Assembly: GCA_900290255.1 (NCBI GenBank)
Contig: OMOD01000137.1
Location: 1 to 57,033, forward strand
Source of the DNA: Candidatus Sulfotelmatobacter kueseliae
Lineage (GTDB): Bacteria; Acidobacteriota; Terriglobia; Terriglobales; Acidobacteriaceae
Direction: 5' to 3'
DNA length: 57,033 nt
Part shown: positions 8,909 through 17,979 of the stretch, one piece after another
How positions within the stretch are numbered: position 1 is the first letter of the stretch
Layout of the letters: every line of letters starts with the position of its first letter
The notes under the pieces: generated by a model
What the model was told of the DNA's origin: nothing
The model's input: the letters and a program-made list of their open reading frames with translations, nothing else
Database searches by the model: none
Position numbers and translations under genes: made by a program

Positions 8909-11900
8909 GTGAATCACGAACACTTTCCTCCGATAGCTGGCACGCCAGCAAGCCTTTCTGGCACCGACGCGATGATTGCCGCGAGTGCCAGCCCAGCTCC
9001 GGGCTCGGATGAGGACTTTCAAAAACTCCTGCTGGGGATTGCCGCCAAGGCAGGGGAGCGTTCCGACGCGCCGTCATTGATCCAGTTTTTCTGCCGTGTA
9101 GCGCGCGAGTTCTTTCAGGTCTCCGGAGTCTATTTCTGGCGTCGCCACGAGGGCGACGAACTGGTTGGCGAGCAGGCTGACGGAAAACTGGCGGCGCGCT
9201 TTGTCGGCTTGCGCATGCGTCCCGAGGAAAGCACGGCGACCGCCGAGGCGGTGCGGCAGCGGCGGACCATCTTTGCCAATCAGGTGCGCTCGGCGGACTT
9301 TCCGGTTGCCCGGCAATTTGAAGCGCGCGCCCTGCTGGCAGCGCCACTGGTGGTTTTCAATGAAGTGATGGGTGCGGTCACGTTGATGCACGATTCCGAC
9401 GAGAGTTTTTTCAACCCGGATCTGGCGGCCAAGGCTACGATCCTGGCCGGGCAGTTGGGCAGCCTGCTGGAAGCGACGCGGCTGAGCGAGGCTTCGCGGG
9501 AAGAGCATCGCCGCGCCGAGATCCTGGCGGACGTCGCGCATGCGCTCTACGGAATACCGGATGTAGCGGCGGTGATCGAGGCGCTGGCGGACCGTTTGCG
9601 CCTGTTGCTCCGCACGCGACTGGTTTGTGTGCTGCTGAAACGCGAGGGACCCTTCGAACTGCGGGCTGTTTCTGCCGAGACCCCGCAACTGGCCACGGCG
9701 GCGCGCTCCCGCCATGACCGCCAGACGCTGCGTTTTGCCGCGGATCTGGCGCAGCGGGCCGTGGCTGCGGGAGAGCCGCTGACTCTCTCCATTGGAGCGG
9801 AAGTGCACTCGCTGGGCAATCTGGTCTCTCCCGGGATGCTGATCGCGGCGCCGCTGCGCACCTCGCGCACGCAGGGCGCGATCCTGGTGTATCCGCGCCA
9901 GCAAGGCGTCTTCACGCCGGAAGAACAGGCGTTAGTGGCGGCCATCGCCGGGTTTGGCGCCGTTGCCGTAGCCCACGCGGAGCTGTATGCCACTGCCCGT
10001 GCCCAGGCGCACGAACTGCATCAGTTGCTGGAGATTTCCTCGGCCCTGAACTCCAGCGGCAATCTCGAGCACTTTCTGGAGACTTTCGTTGTCCACGCGG
10101 CCGACTTTCTGGGCTATGGCCGTTGCTCCATCGCCCTGCTGGAGGATGACCGCTTCCTCATTCGTTACCGGGTCGAAAAAGGGGAAGTACAGCGCGTCGA
10201 GATGGACGTTCCCGAAGGCGTCGTGACCCGGGCTTTGCGCGCCAAGGAAGTGTTCTGGACCGACGATGCCAGCCGCATCCCCGGAATCAACCTGGACGCG
10301 ATCGCCGAACTCCGCATACGCCAGTTGCTGGCGGTGCCGTTGCTGGGAGCGAACGGGCAAGTCCTGGGAATGTTCAATGTGCTGGACCGTCAGGACAGCG
10401 CCGGCATTTCGCAGGAGGACATCCGGCGCGCCCGCGCCCTTTCCAACCAGGCGGCAGTGGCGCTCGAAGTAGCTCGGAACCTGCACCTTTCGGAACAGCA
10501 TCGCCGCCACGCGGAAGCCCTCATCGAGCTGGCGCGCGAAATCAACGGCGCCTTGCGCCTGCCTGAGTTTGCCCGGCGCTTCGTGAGACGGGCCGCGGAT
10601 CTGACCGGCTGCCACGCCGGCTTGCTGGCAGTGCCGCATGAGGGGCGTTTGCAAGTGGCCGCCCTGCATCCTCAATCGGGGCATCCAACGGCGACTTCTC
10701 CAGCCGAGGGGGATGCCGCTCAGCCGGCATCTGCGGAAGAGCGAAATGTGGCGTCGGCCGAAGCGCGGCCGCCAAAGACTGTTTCGCAGAACGATCCCGC
10801 TCTCGATCGCGGGCTGGAGCGGACGCTGGCGGCAGCTCTGGGCGAATTCGTGGCGCGTCACGCAGAAGCGGTCACCTACGGCTCGGCGGAAAAACTACTG
10901 GGTGCGGAGGCCGCCGCTGGCCTGCACTGGAGTGATTGCACCATGGTCCGCTTGCCCGCCGCGAATGGAGAGCTGGCAGGACTGCTCGCTCTCTCCGGGA
11001 ATTCCCGGCCCTTGGATCGTGAAGACCGAATCTTTCTGGAAACGATGGCGGGCCACGGCGCCATGGCTCTGGAAAACGCCGGGCTGTTTACGCGCATCGA
11101 GCAGGCCAATCGCCACTGGATGGCGATCTTCGACGCCATCAGCGATTTCATTGTGGTGCACGATCGTACGGATAAGGTTCTGCGCGTCAATCGCTCGCTG
11201 GCCGAGATGATCGGCGTCTCGCCGGCAGAACTGGTGGGCACGGACATGAGGTCGCTGCTGGCTTTGACCAGCGATGTCATGCCCTACTCGTGCCCCTTCT
11301 GCCGGGCCATGTCCGATGATTCGGACGAATTCGTGCATCCCGTATTTGATCGCACCTACCTGGTTTCCACTTCGCGGGTGCATGGCGCTTCCGACGAAGG
11401 CGTGCAGACCATTCATGTGCTGAAAGACATCTCTGACCGGCGCGAGGCGGAACGGCGTTACCGGGAGCTGTTCGACAATATTCAGGAGGGTCTGTTCTTC
11501 AGCACGCCCGCCGGCCGCTTTGTAGAAGTAAACGATGCCATGGTGCGCATGCTGGGCTATGCCACGCGGGAAGAACTGTTGCAAGTGGACATTCCCACGC
11601 AGCTTTATTTTTCACCGCAGCAGCGCGAGCACCATGCCGAGGTGATGAAGCAGGAAGGCCAACTGAACAATTTCGCGGCAACCCTCCGACGCCAGGATGG
11701 ATCGCCCATCCACGTGCTGATCAACGCTTTCGGCCTATACGACCACCTGGGGCGCCTGCTGCAGATTCGCGGGTTGATGCTCGATGTGACCGGCCTTCGC
11801 ACCTACCAGTCCGAACTGCATCGTGAGCGGGATTTTTCGGGCAAGATTCTCAACAACACGCAAAGCATGATTCTGGTGGCCGATACGGCGGGTCTGGTCA

Positions 11901-12916
11901 GTTACGGCAACCGCCGCTGGTACGACGCCGGCTTCGAACAGCGCGAACTGATTGGGCGTCCGCTGGTGGAACTGGGGGCGCCCGCCTATGTCCGTCCGCT
12001 CTCTGCGGCGCTCGAGCAGACGCTTAACGGCCAGCAGGTCGACAATCTGGAACTGGAGATCATGCGCGCGGGCAGCGTGGCGGGAAAGTTCTCAGCCAAC
12101 CTGAGTCCTATGCGCGATGAGCAGGGAACTGTGACCAGCATCGTGGTCGTGCTCACCGACATTACCGATTCCGCCATTCTGCGCGACAAACTGGTGCACG
12201 CCGAGAAAATGGCTGCCGTCGGGCAGTTGGTTTCCGGTGTGGCCCACGAGGTCAACAATCCCCTGACCGCGATTTTGGGATTTGCCGACCTGCTCATGGA
12301 GAATACCGATCTGCCCGAAGGTGCGCGCAAGGACCTGCGCGTGATTCTGGCCGAGGCCCAGCGTACCAAGCAGATCGTCCAGAACCTGCTCAGCTTTGCC
12401 CGCCAGATGCCGCCGCAGCGCAATGCCGTGCAACTGAATACGATCCTGCGCCGGACGGTGCAATTACGGGCCTACGACTTCATCAGTCATGGCATCGAAG
12501 TAACAGAAAATCTCGATGAGGAATTGCCGGAAGTGATGGGCGACGCGCATCAGCTGCAGCAGGTTTTTCTCAACATCCTGAACAATGCCTACGATGCGGT
12601 CCACGAAGTTGGCCGGCCCGCACGCATTGAGATCATGTCGACGAAGGCGGGCGAAGCGGTTGAACTCTCGTTCCGCGACAACGGCAACGGAATCTCCCAC
12701 CCGGATAAGATTTTCGACCCGTTCTTCACCACGAAAGAGGTCGGCAAAGGTACTGGCCTCGGCCTCAGCATCTGTTATGGCATCGTGAAAGAACACGGAG
12801 GCGAAATTCTTTGTAACAACAATCTGGGCCAGCCGGGCGCCACGTTCATCGTCCGCCTGCCCGCAGCCTCCCACCCCGCTTCTTTAAGCGTAGCCGCAGG
12901 AGTAACACAACCATGA
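8909..12916 (+). CDS. Multi-GAF/PAS sensor histidine kinase
   Basis: A 1335-aa soluble kinase without membrane segments. It appears to have four GAF domains (about 40-180, 200-355, 370-520, 540-730), then three PAS domains (about 745-850, 855-975, 985-1095). The HisKA domain has His1113 in GVAHEVNNPLTA, and the HATPase has the N box NILNNAYDAV, the DNGNGIS G1 box and GTGLGLS. It should sense cytoplasmic signals and phosphorylate the receiver proteins encoded next; its stop overlaps the next start by 4 nt. The GTG start has no clear Shine-Dalgarno; an in-frame ATG at 8972 is an alternative. A Pro/Ala-rich insert of about 45 residues lies in the fourth GAF. Confidence 0.93.
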   Translation: MNHEHFPPIAGTPASLSGTDAMIAASASPAPGSDEDFQKLLLGIAAKAGERSDAPSLIQFFCRVAREFFQVSGVYFWRRHEGDELVGEQADGKLAARFVGLRMRPEESTATAEAVRQRRTIFANQVRSADFPVARQFEARALLAAPLVVFNEVMGAVTLMHDSDESFFNPDLAAKATILAGQLGSLLEATRLSEASREEHRRAEILADVAHALYGIPDVAAVIEALADRLRLLLRTRLVCVLLKREGPFELRAVSAETPQLATAARSRHDRQTLRFAADLAQRAVAAGEPLTLSIGAEVHSLGNLVSPGMLIAAPLRTSRTQGAILVYPRQQGVFTPEEQALVAAIAGFGAVAVAHAELYATARAQAHELHQLLEISSALNSSGNLEHFLETFVVHAADFLGYGRCSIALLEDDRFLIRYRVEKGEVQRVEMDVPEGVVTRALRAKEVFWTDDASRIPGINLDAIAELRIRQLLAVPLLGANGQVLGMFNVLDRQDSAGISQEDIRRARALSNQAAVALEVARNLHLSEQHRRHAEALIELAREINGALRLPEFARRFVRRAADLTGCHAGLLAVPHEGRLQVAALHPQSGHPTATSPAEGDAAQPASAEERNVASAEARPPKTVSQNDPALDRGLERTLAAALGEFVARHAEAVTYGSAEKLLGAEAAAGLHWSDCTMVRLPAANGELAGLLALSGNSRPLDREDRIFLETMAGHGAMALENAGLFTRIEQANRHWMAIFDAISDFIVVHDRTDKVLRVNRSLAEMIGVSPAELVGTDMRSLLALTSDVMPYSCPFCRAMSDDSDEFVHPVFDRTYLVSTSRVHGASDEGVQTIHVLKDISDRREAERRYRELFDNIQEGLFFSTPAGRFVEVNDAMVRMLGYATREELLQVDIPTQLYFSPQQREHHAEVMKQEGQLNNFAATLRRQDGSPIHVLINAFGLYDHLGRLLQIRGLMLDVTGLRTYQSELHRERDFSGKILNNTQSMILVADTAGLVSYGNRRWYDAGFEQRELIGRPLVELGAPAYVRPLSAALEQTLNGQQVDNLELEIMRAGSVAGKFSANLSPMRDEQGTVTSIVVVLTDITDSAILRDKLVHAEKMAAVGQLVSGVAHEVNNPLTAILGFADLLMENTDLPEGARKDLRVILAEAQRTKQIVQNLLSFARQMPPQRNAVQLNTILRRTVQLRAYDFISHGIEVTENLDEELPEVMGDAHQLQQVFLNILNNAYDAVHEVGRPARIEIMSTKAGEAVELSFRDNGNGISHPDKIFDPFFTTKEVGKGTGLGLSICYGIVKEHGGEILCNNNLGQPGATFIVRLPAASHPASLSVAAGVTQP

Positions 12917-13311
12917 GCCTACCCGCGATGAAGTTGTCTCCTCTCCCTGTGCTGCTCATCGAGGATGAGCCCGCCGTCATGGCCTATGTACGGGCCGCTC
13001 TCGAGCGCAGCGGATATCCCGTGGTCTGCTGCGAATCCGGCGTCGAGGCCCTCCGCGTGCTCGAGAACGGCTCCTTCCTGGGCGTCGTCTCGGACATGCG
13101 CACCCCGGGCGGCGTTGATGGAGGCCAGGTCCATGCCTGGATCGCCCGCCACCGCCCGGATCTGGCGGGGCGCGTGGTCTTCATCACCGGCGACATCGCC
13201 AACGAGGAAACCGTCGCCACTCTCCGCGAAACTGGTGCTCCGTGCGTGGAGAAGCCATTTCGCGTGCACCAATTTATCGAAGTCGTGTCGAAGACTCTAG
13301 GGAAGGTGTAG
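12913..13311 (+). CDS. Single-domain response regulator
   Basis: A 132-aa receiver with an acidic pair (IEDE, 16-19), acceptor Asp61 in VVSDMRTPGG, the switch Thr in FITGD and the Lys in VEKPF. Receivers of this VSDMRTPG type often follow large GAF/PAS kinases. It overlaps the kinase by 4 nt and the NtrC-type gene by 1 nt, so the three form a translationally coupled phosphorelay unit. Confidence 0.92.
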   Translation: MSLPAMKLSPLPVLLIEDEPAVMAYVRAALERSGYPVVCCESGVEALRVLENGSFLGVVSDMRTPGGVDGGQVHAWIARHRPDLAGRVVFITGDIANEETVATLRETGAPCVEKPFRVHQFIEVVSKTLGKV

Positions 13312-14806
13312 TGAACAGTCCATCGAACAAAGAAGACCTGCGCATCCGGCTGCTGATCGTGGACGACGAGCAGAGCATCCGTAAACTCTGCGTCACGGTC
13401 GGCGAGGCCCTCGGTTTTGTCTGTCTCGAGGCCGAGAGCGGAGACTCCGCCCTGGCCCTGCTGGAGGAGCAGCCGGCTCACATGATTCTGACCGATCTGG
13501 TCATGCCCCACATGTCGGGCCTGGAGTTTCTGGAAAAGGTGAAAAAGCTTCTGCCCCGCACGGAAGTGGCGCTCATGACCGGACACGGTTCAATCGAAAC
13601 CGCGGTGCAGGCCATGAAGCTGGGCGCTTATGACTACATCACCAAGCCGTTTTCTCCGCTGGAAGAATTGCGATTATTTCTGCGGCGCATGGCGGAAAAA
13701 GTCCGTCTGGTGGAGGAAAACGAATTTCTGCGCCAGCGCATGGACTCGGAAACCGCGGCGCACGGCATCGTCGGGTCGTCGGCACGAATTCAGGAAGTTC
13801 TGCGCATGGTCTCGCGCCTGAAAGATACGCGTACCCCGGTGCTGATTTACGGGGAAAGCGGAACGGGCAAAGAATTGGTGGCCCGCGCTATCCATTTCCG
13901 CGGCGTGTTTGCCGGCCGTCCTTTCGTGGCCGTAGACTGCGGGTCGCTGGTGCCGACGTTGATCGAGAGCGAGCTGTTCGGCTACGAAAAGGGTGCATTC
14001 ACCGGGGCGCTCAAATCCAAGCACGGATTGTTTCAGAGCGCCGACGGCGGGACCATTTTTCTTGACGAAGTGGGTGAATTGCCTCTGGAACTACAGGCTA
14101 AGCTGCTGCGTGTGTTGCAGGAGAAAGAAGTCCGCCCGGTGGGCAGCAACCAGAGGGTCAAGGTGGACGTCCGCGTGATCGCCGCCACCAACCGCGATCT
14201 GGAAGCCGCGTACAAGATTGGAGCCTTCCGCAAAGACCTGTTTTTCCGCTTGAATGTCGTCGCCCTGCACGTGCCGGCGCTGCGGGAGCGACGCAGCGAT
14301 ACTCCCATGCTGGTGCACTGGTTCCTCGACAGGTTTGCCCATGACTCAGAAATGCACGTCTCCAGCGCTGCCATGAAGGCCCTGATGCAATACGACTGGC
14401 CGGGCAATGTGCGCGAACTGGAAAACTGCATCGAGCGCGCAGTGGCGCTGGGCAATGGACGGATTATCGACCTCGGCGATCTTCCCCCCGCCATTGCCGC
14501 CGGCTCGGCTCGACCGGTCCCGCCGTGCCCACGCGCTCCGCGGCGGAGGGCCCGGTGGCCTTCGATCCGGATCTGGCTGGAACCCCGGCGGTACCGGAAT
14601 CGCCCCAGACTCCAACTGGGACCACCGATCTCGAGGATATCGAGAGAGCTACGATCCAGCGCGTCTTTGAGCAGGTGAAAGGCGACAAGGCTCTGGCCGG
14701 ACGCATGCTGGGCATCAGCCGAGCGACCCTGTACCGCAAGCTGAAGCGCTACAACATCGGCATCGGATCATCTGGATCGGGACCGTCGAGCCACACCCTG
14801 CAATAG
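13311..14806 (+). CDS. NtrC-type sigma-54-dependent response regulator, frameshifted before the HTH
   Basis: Receiver (Asp62 in LTDLVMP), then an AAA+ sigma-54 interaction domain with Walker A GESGTGKE, an intact GAFTGA loop that contacts sigma-54, Walker B TIFLDEVGE, and the arginine-finger region. The Fis-type HTH (ALAGRMLGISRATLYRKLKR) is encoded in another frame from about 14525. The break lies in the linker at about 14486-14530, near a run of six C, and needs one missing base. Read in the first frame alone, the protein ends at 14678 without the HTH. I start at GTG 13311 because GGAAGG precedes it and it overlaps the upstream stop. It is the obvious activator candidate for the two sigma-54 promoters nearby. 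Confidence 0.9.
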
Positions 14807-14894
14807 CCTGGTGGTTCTGGCGTTGTGAGCTCGGTCCTGAACTTCCCTCAGCAATCTGCTTAGAATGCAAGCGGACAAGTGCCCGCCGGATCGC

Positions 14895-14922
14895 TCGACA
14901 TCATCGTGAAGCTTCATATACT
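14895..14922 (+). promoter_or_regulatory. Sigma-70-type promoter
   Basis: TCGACA at 14895-14900, 16-nt spacer, TATACT at 14917-14922. The predicted start is about 20 nt before the GTG of the secreted-protein gene, which has AAGGAGG in good position. Confidence 0.6.
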
Positions 14923-14951
14923 ATTCGCCATAGTAGTGAAGGAGGCAATCT

Positions 14952-15317
14952 GTGAGCTCAGCGCATGTGAAGTTTTTCTTCTGGTTGATTCCGGTTCTGG
15001 TTTTGTGTCTCTGTCCGCTTGCGGTCCAGGCGCAGGACAGCGCGAATAAGACCACCTCGGTTACGGGATGCCTGGCGAAGGGCGTCGAAAGTGGAGGCTA
15101 TTACATTGCCGGCGCAGACGGGAAGTTTTGGGAATTGAGCGGCAAAGTAGACGCCACTCATGTCGGGCATAAGGTTACGGTTCAAGGCCATGTTCTGCAC
15201 CGCGCCCCGGCCGAAGAAGCGAAATACGCCGACAATGAAAAGCAGGAGGCCAACGGGAAGCCGGTGGCCGATTTTGAAGTCAGCAGCTTGAAGATGATAA
15301 GCGACTCCTGCAAATAG
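14952..15317 (+). CDS. Small secreted protein of unknown function
   Basis: A 121-aa protein with a clear signal peptide (hydrophobic 8-24, likely cleaved after VQAQ). The mature part begins TTSVTGCLAKG and continues as a small beta-rich domain (GHKVTVQGHVLHR), with a final Cys. The TGCL...GY...GHKVTVQG pattern is familiar from small acidobacterial exported proteins with an OB-like fold; that is a resemblance, not an assignment. The GTG start is supported by AAGGAGG six nt upstream. It stands alone, between the regulator and a strong hairpin at 15342-15367. Confidence 0.75.
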   Translation: MSSAHVKFFFWLIPVLVLCLCPLAVQAQDSANKTTSVTGCLAKGVESGGYYIAGADGKFWELSGKVDATHVGHKVTVQGHVLHRAPAEEAKYADNEKQEANGKPVADFEVSSLKMISDSCK

Positions 15318-15341
15318 CTTTTCTCTTTCCGCTGTGGACGG

Positions 15342-15367
15342 GCTGGTCGGCGCGGGTGCCGACCAGC
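15342..15367. terminator. Strong hairpin, terminator-like but without a T tract
   Basis: A perfect 10-bp stem GCTGGTCGGC / GCCGACCAGC with a 6-nt loop starts 25 nt after the stop of the secreted-protein gene. No T run follows on either strand, so it may act in mRNA stability instead. Confidence 0.4.
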
Positions 15368-15378
15368 GACCGCGGATG

Positions 15379-15408
15379 TGAGACGAGTGTCTCAGCCTGA
15401 GACGCCAG
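15379..15408. promoter_or_regulatory. Candidate activator sites for the second sigma-54 promoter
   Basis: TGAGAC-GAGT-GTCTCA at 15379-15394 is a perfect 6-bp inverted repeat with a 4-nt spacer. It is followed at 15397 by CTGAGACGCCAG, identical to the left arm of the site at 8796. The centres lie about 140 and 120 bp upstream of the predicted sigma-54 start near 15526. A small hairpin AGCGGG/CCCGCT follows at about 15439-15456. Confidence 0.6.
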
Positions 15409-15499
15409 ACGTCGCTGAAGCTTAACCAACTCACGCGAAGCGGGCTCTAACCCGCTGAAAATGCACTCACCTCAGTGCTAGACCTTCCGTTCCCAAATG

Positions 15500-15515
15500 T
15501 GGCTGCCGCGTTGCT
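15500..15515 (+). promoter_or_regulatory. Sigma-54 (-24/-12) promoter of the PilZ-like gene cluster
   Basis: TGGCTGC-CGCG-TTGCT, with GG and GC 10 nt apart. The -24 half is weaker than the che operon copy, but it is supported by the identical upstream repeats. Transcription would start near 15526 and read the PilZ-like, Ala/Pro-rich, kinase-like and possibly CheR-like genes. Confidence 0.65.
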
Positions 15516-15632
15516 CCGTTCTTGCCGAACCGCGGATTCTGGCTCCCCGAAGCTCTTTCTAACCGGGAAGAGGGGGAGCCCAACCCGCATTTGAGGTCGG
15601 GCAGAGCGAGTCTGGGGAAAGGTTGTCATCGC

Positions 15633-15998
15633 TTGGCGCAGGAAGCCACAGCAACGGCGCGCAGCGCGCAGAAAGCCAGTCTGGTGGCAGGACTGGCCTG
15701 CTTTTTTCCGGAAGCTACACCGGTGCGGATCCCGGTCCAACTGGCGCGCGTGCTCGAAGGCGACGATGCCTCCGCCGCCCGCTTCAGCGAAAGCACGGTA
15801 ATCGAATTTGGCACTCCTCGGGAAGTTCTTTTTTCGAGCAGCACGCCGTTGGAGTTCGCCGACGCGGTGCGTCTGCGAACCTCTGACGGTTCGCTCGATG
15901 TCGAAGCCTCGGTCGTTGCCGTGCAGTATCACCCCGGCAAGACCGTGGTCGCGGCCCGGTTTCTGAAGGAAGTGCCCAACTGGATCGTAAAATCATGA
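15633..15998 (+). CDS. Degenerate PilZ-like protein
   Basis: About 121 aa. The second half (VIEFGTPREVLFSSSTPLEF, then VEASVVAVQYHPGKTVVAARFL) follows the strand pattern of PilZ domains, which bind cyclic di-GMP. However, the RxxxR motif is reduced to PVRIPVQL and the DxSxxG motif is not recognisable, so ligand binding is doubtful. The start is uncertain. I prefer TTG 15633, with GGGGAAAGG 10 nt upstream, because an open frame from 15522 would begin before the predicted sigma-54 transcript start. Its stop overlaps the next gene's ATG by 4 nt. Confidence 0.6.
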   Translation: MAQEATATARSAQKASLVAGLACFFPEATPVRIPVQLARVLEGDDASAARFSESTVIEFGTPREVLFSSSTPLEFADAVRLRTSDGSLDVEASVVAVQYHPGKTVVAARFLKEVPNWIVKS

Positions 15999-17275
15999 AC
16001 CCTTCAACGCCCGATAAAGATCTCGCTGCTCAGTGGAGTGTCGCCCGCCGTCTGTATCCGATTTACTTCGAACTGGCGCGTGAGTTCGTCATCGACGTCG
16101 CCGCCTGCGCTGATCTTGAAGCCGGAACTGAGACGCCCGGCAAAGAGGCAGTCGAACAAGCCAACCACTGGATCGAAGAGATGGACCAGCGCGTCCAGGT
16201 CCATCAGTTGCGTCAGTTCCTGCAAACCAGTTCGGTGGTGAGTCCGGACGGCTTGCTGGGTCTGGCCCAGCATTTTCTGGCGAAAAAGGAAAGAACGGAC
16301 GCCATACGCGACAAGGTTGATTTTCTGCTGGTGCAGTATTTCAGCCAGCTGGCGCCCACCGGCCTGGTGGATGCTGAGGTGGATCTGGCCTACGTGGCTC
16401 AGGCTATGGAGCCGGTTCTGGGGAAAGTGGAACTGAAGCCGCCGGTATGGCTCAACGCGCTGGACCGCGTGCTGGAAGCGGCGCGCCGCTGCCGCTCGCT
16501 GGATGAATTGCTCCATGGCGGGGTTCTTGAGCAGGGACGGAAAGCCAAGAGTCTGGCGGGCGATCTGTTCTATCTGCCGGTGGCCCTGGTGGCCTTTACT
16601 CGCTTCGGATATCTCATGCGGCGGGTGTTTTTCCGGCTGATGCTGGGGGATCTCAACCTCATTCTCGACGGCCTCAGCGAACTGGAAGAGAAGGGAATCA
16701 AAACGATCGATTGCCGTCGGGCCCAGTTTTCGGCTGAGGAACCCATCCTCCGCCTGCGCATGATCTGCCAGTCGTGGAAGGTGATGTTCCAGGCCGAATA
16801 TTCCTCGGGCTCGCCATTGCGCATGCTGGTGGACCTGCGGGCTTCGGTGGATTACGCTCTCGGCCGCGGGAAGACGCAAGAGGCAGAGACAAAGGCGGAT
16901 GCCAAGACCAAGGCCGCGCCCGGCGCTAAACCCACCGCTAAGCCGGCCGTTCCTGCGGCCAAGCCAGTTGCAAAACCGGCAGCGACAGCTCCGGCGAAAC
17001 CGGCCCCCACTCTTAAACCAGTCGCAAAACCAGCGGTCCAACCGGCAGCGGGGGCGAAGCCGGCGCCTGCGATGGCAAAGGCGGCTGCTTCGGTGGCGGG
17101 CGCGAAGGCCCCAGCCGTATCCAAGCCCGTTGCCCGGCCTGCAGCTGCGCCCGCAGCCGCGGCGAAGCCCAAGGCCAAACCGGTCGACAGTTCCGATGTG
17201 CCCGAGTTCGAGATTTCCGTCGAGGGAGACTGGGACGCCGACTCCGGTGAGCAGCCCGGGAAAAAGAAAGGCTAA
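15995..17275 (+). CDS. Helical protein with an Ala/Lys/Pro-rich tail, function unknown
   Basis: A 426-aa protein that I do not recognise. Residues 1-290 look like a mainly helical globular domain with no membrane segment. Residues about 295-400 are a low-complexity AKPA/KPVAKPA tail, similar in composition to histone H1-like or TonB-like linkers. The last 25 residues are acidic (DVPEFEISVEGDWDAD), then GKKKG. The AKP tail suggests a flexible tether or nucleic-acid or polyanion contact; this is inference. It overlaps the PilZ-like gene and is 15 nt before the kinase-like gene, so the three are likely one operon. Confidence 0.8.
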   Translation: MNPSTPDKDLAAQWSVARRLYPIYFELAREFVIDVAACADLEAGTETPGKEAVEQANHWIEEMDQRVQVHQLRQFLQTSSVVSPDGLLGLAQHFLAKKERTDAIRDKVDFLLVQYFSQLAPTGLVDAEVDLAYVAQAMEPVLGKVELKPPVWLNALDRVLEAARRCRSLDELLHGGVLEQGRKAKSLAGDLFYLPVALVAFTRFGYLMRRVFFRLMLGDLNLILDGLSELEEKGIKTIDCRRAQFSAEEPILRLRMICQSWKVMFQAEYSSGSPLRMLVDLRASVDYALGRGKTQEAETKADAKTKAAPGAKPTAKPAVPAAKPVAKPAATAPAKPAPTLKPVAKPAVQPAAGAKPAPAMAKAAASVAGAKAPAVSKPVARPAAAPAAAAKPKAKPVDSSDVPEFEISVEGDWDADSGEQPGKKKG

Positions 17276-17290
17276 GAAGAAAGAAAGTTC

Positions 17291-17974
17291 GTGGACACTC
17301 CGACCGTACTGATCATCTCCGACGAAGCCGACTTCTCCCGGCGCATCACTGCTCGCTGGCAAATGGAGCGCAATGTGCCCATGTTCACGCTGCTGAGCGG
17401 GGAGTTGTGGCCCCGGTTTGCCGTGGATGGGTTCGACGTCGCGATCATTGGCGAGCTGCGGAGGGACCTGCTGTCGGTGGTCCTGGAGGCACTGCATTCT
17501 ACCGGGCAGCCGATTTTTTGTGTCTGTCAGAGTGCCGCCACGGCGCAACTGGTGCGCGAGCGCTGGCTGCGTGTTTCCATCCTGCGGCCGAGCGAGCACT
17601 GGCTCGAGACCCTGGTCCTGGCGGCCAGCGAAGCGGTGCATCGTTCACGCGCGGAAAGCCGGGCTCGTATGGCCGAGTTCAACTGCGCCGCTCTCCAGCG
17701 CCAAGCCACGCTGGGCCGCTACATGGTGGAGATGCGCCACAGCCTCAACAACGCTTTAACCTCGGTTCTGGGAAACTCGGACCTGCTGCTGCTCGAACCG
17801 GGCAGCCTCTCGGCGCAGACCCGCGCCCAGATCGAAACCATTCGCAATATGACGCTCCGCATTCACGAAATCATGCAGCGGTTTTCGTCGCTGGAAAAAG
17901 AGATGAATGTGGTGGCGCAACAGGCAGAAAGGGATTCCGGCAAGTCGTTTGCGGCCGCGGCCGCCGGCGACTAG
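17291..17974 (+). CDS. Pseudo-receiver plus H-box protein without an ATPase domain
   Basis: A 227-aa protein. The N-terminal 115 residues follow a receiver fold (PTVLIISDEADF, then FDVAIIGEL), but the acceptor Asp position in AIIGEL is lost. Residues 120-200 form a two-helix segment with MRHSLNNALTSVLGNSDLL, a close match to the H box of PAS-type kinases (His150). No HATPase domain follows; the protein ends after a short helix. It could serve as a phosphotransfer or docking protein for the 1335-aa kinase or CheA. This is inferred from motifs only. Confidence 0.75.
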   Translation: MDTPTVLIISDEADFSRRITARWQMERNVPMFTLLSGELWPRFAVDGFDVAIIGELRRDLLSVVLEALHSTGQPIFCVCQSAATAQLVRERWLRVSILRPSEHWLETLVLAASEAVHRSRAESRARMAEFNCAALQRQATLGRYMVEMRHSLNNALTSVLGNSDLLLLEPGSLSAQTRAQIETIRNMTLRIHEIMQRFSSLEKEMNVVAQQAERDSGKSFAAAAAGD

Positions 17975-17979
17975 CCAAT

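Noticed and set aside
13242..13310. Longer start for the NtrC-type gene
   Set aside because: It would overlap the previous receiver gene by 70 nt and has no RBS; the GTG at 13311 has GGAAGG.
16004..17641. 545-codon open frame on the minus strand
   Set aside because: It lies antisense to the helical/AKP gene and the kinase-like gene, is rich in Arg, His and Gln and shows no family motif. It is a codon-bias shadow.
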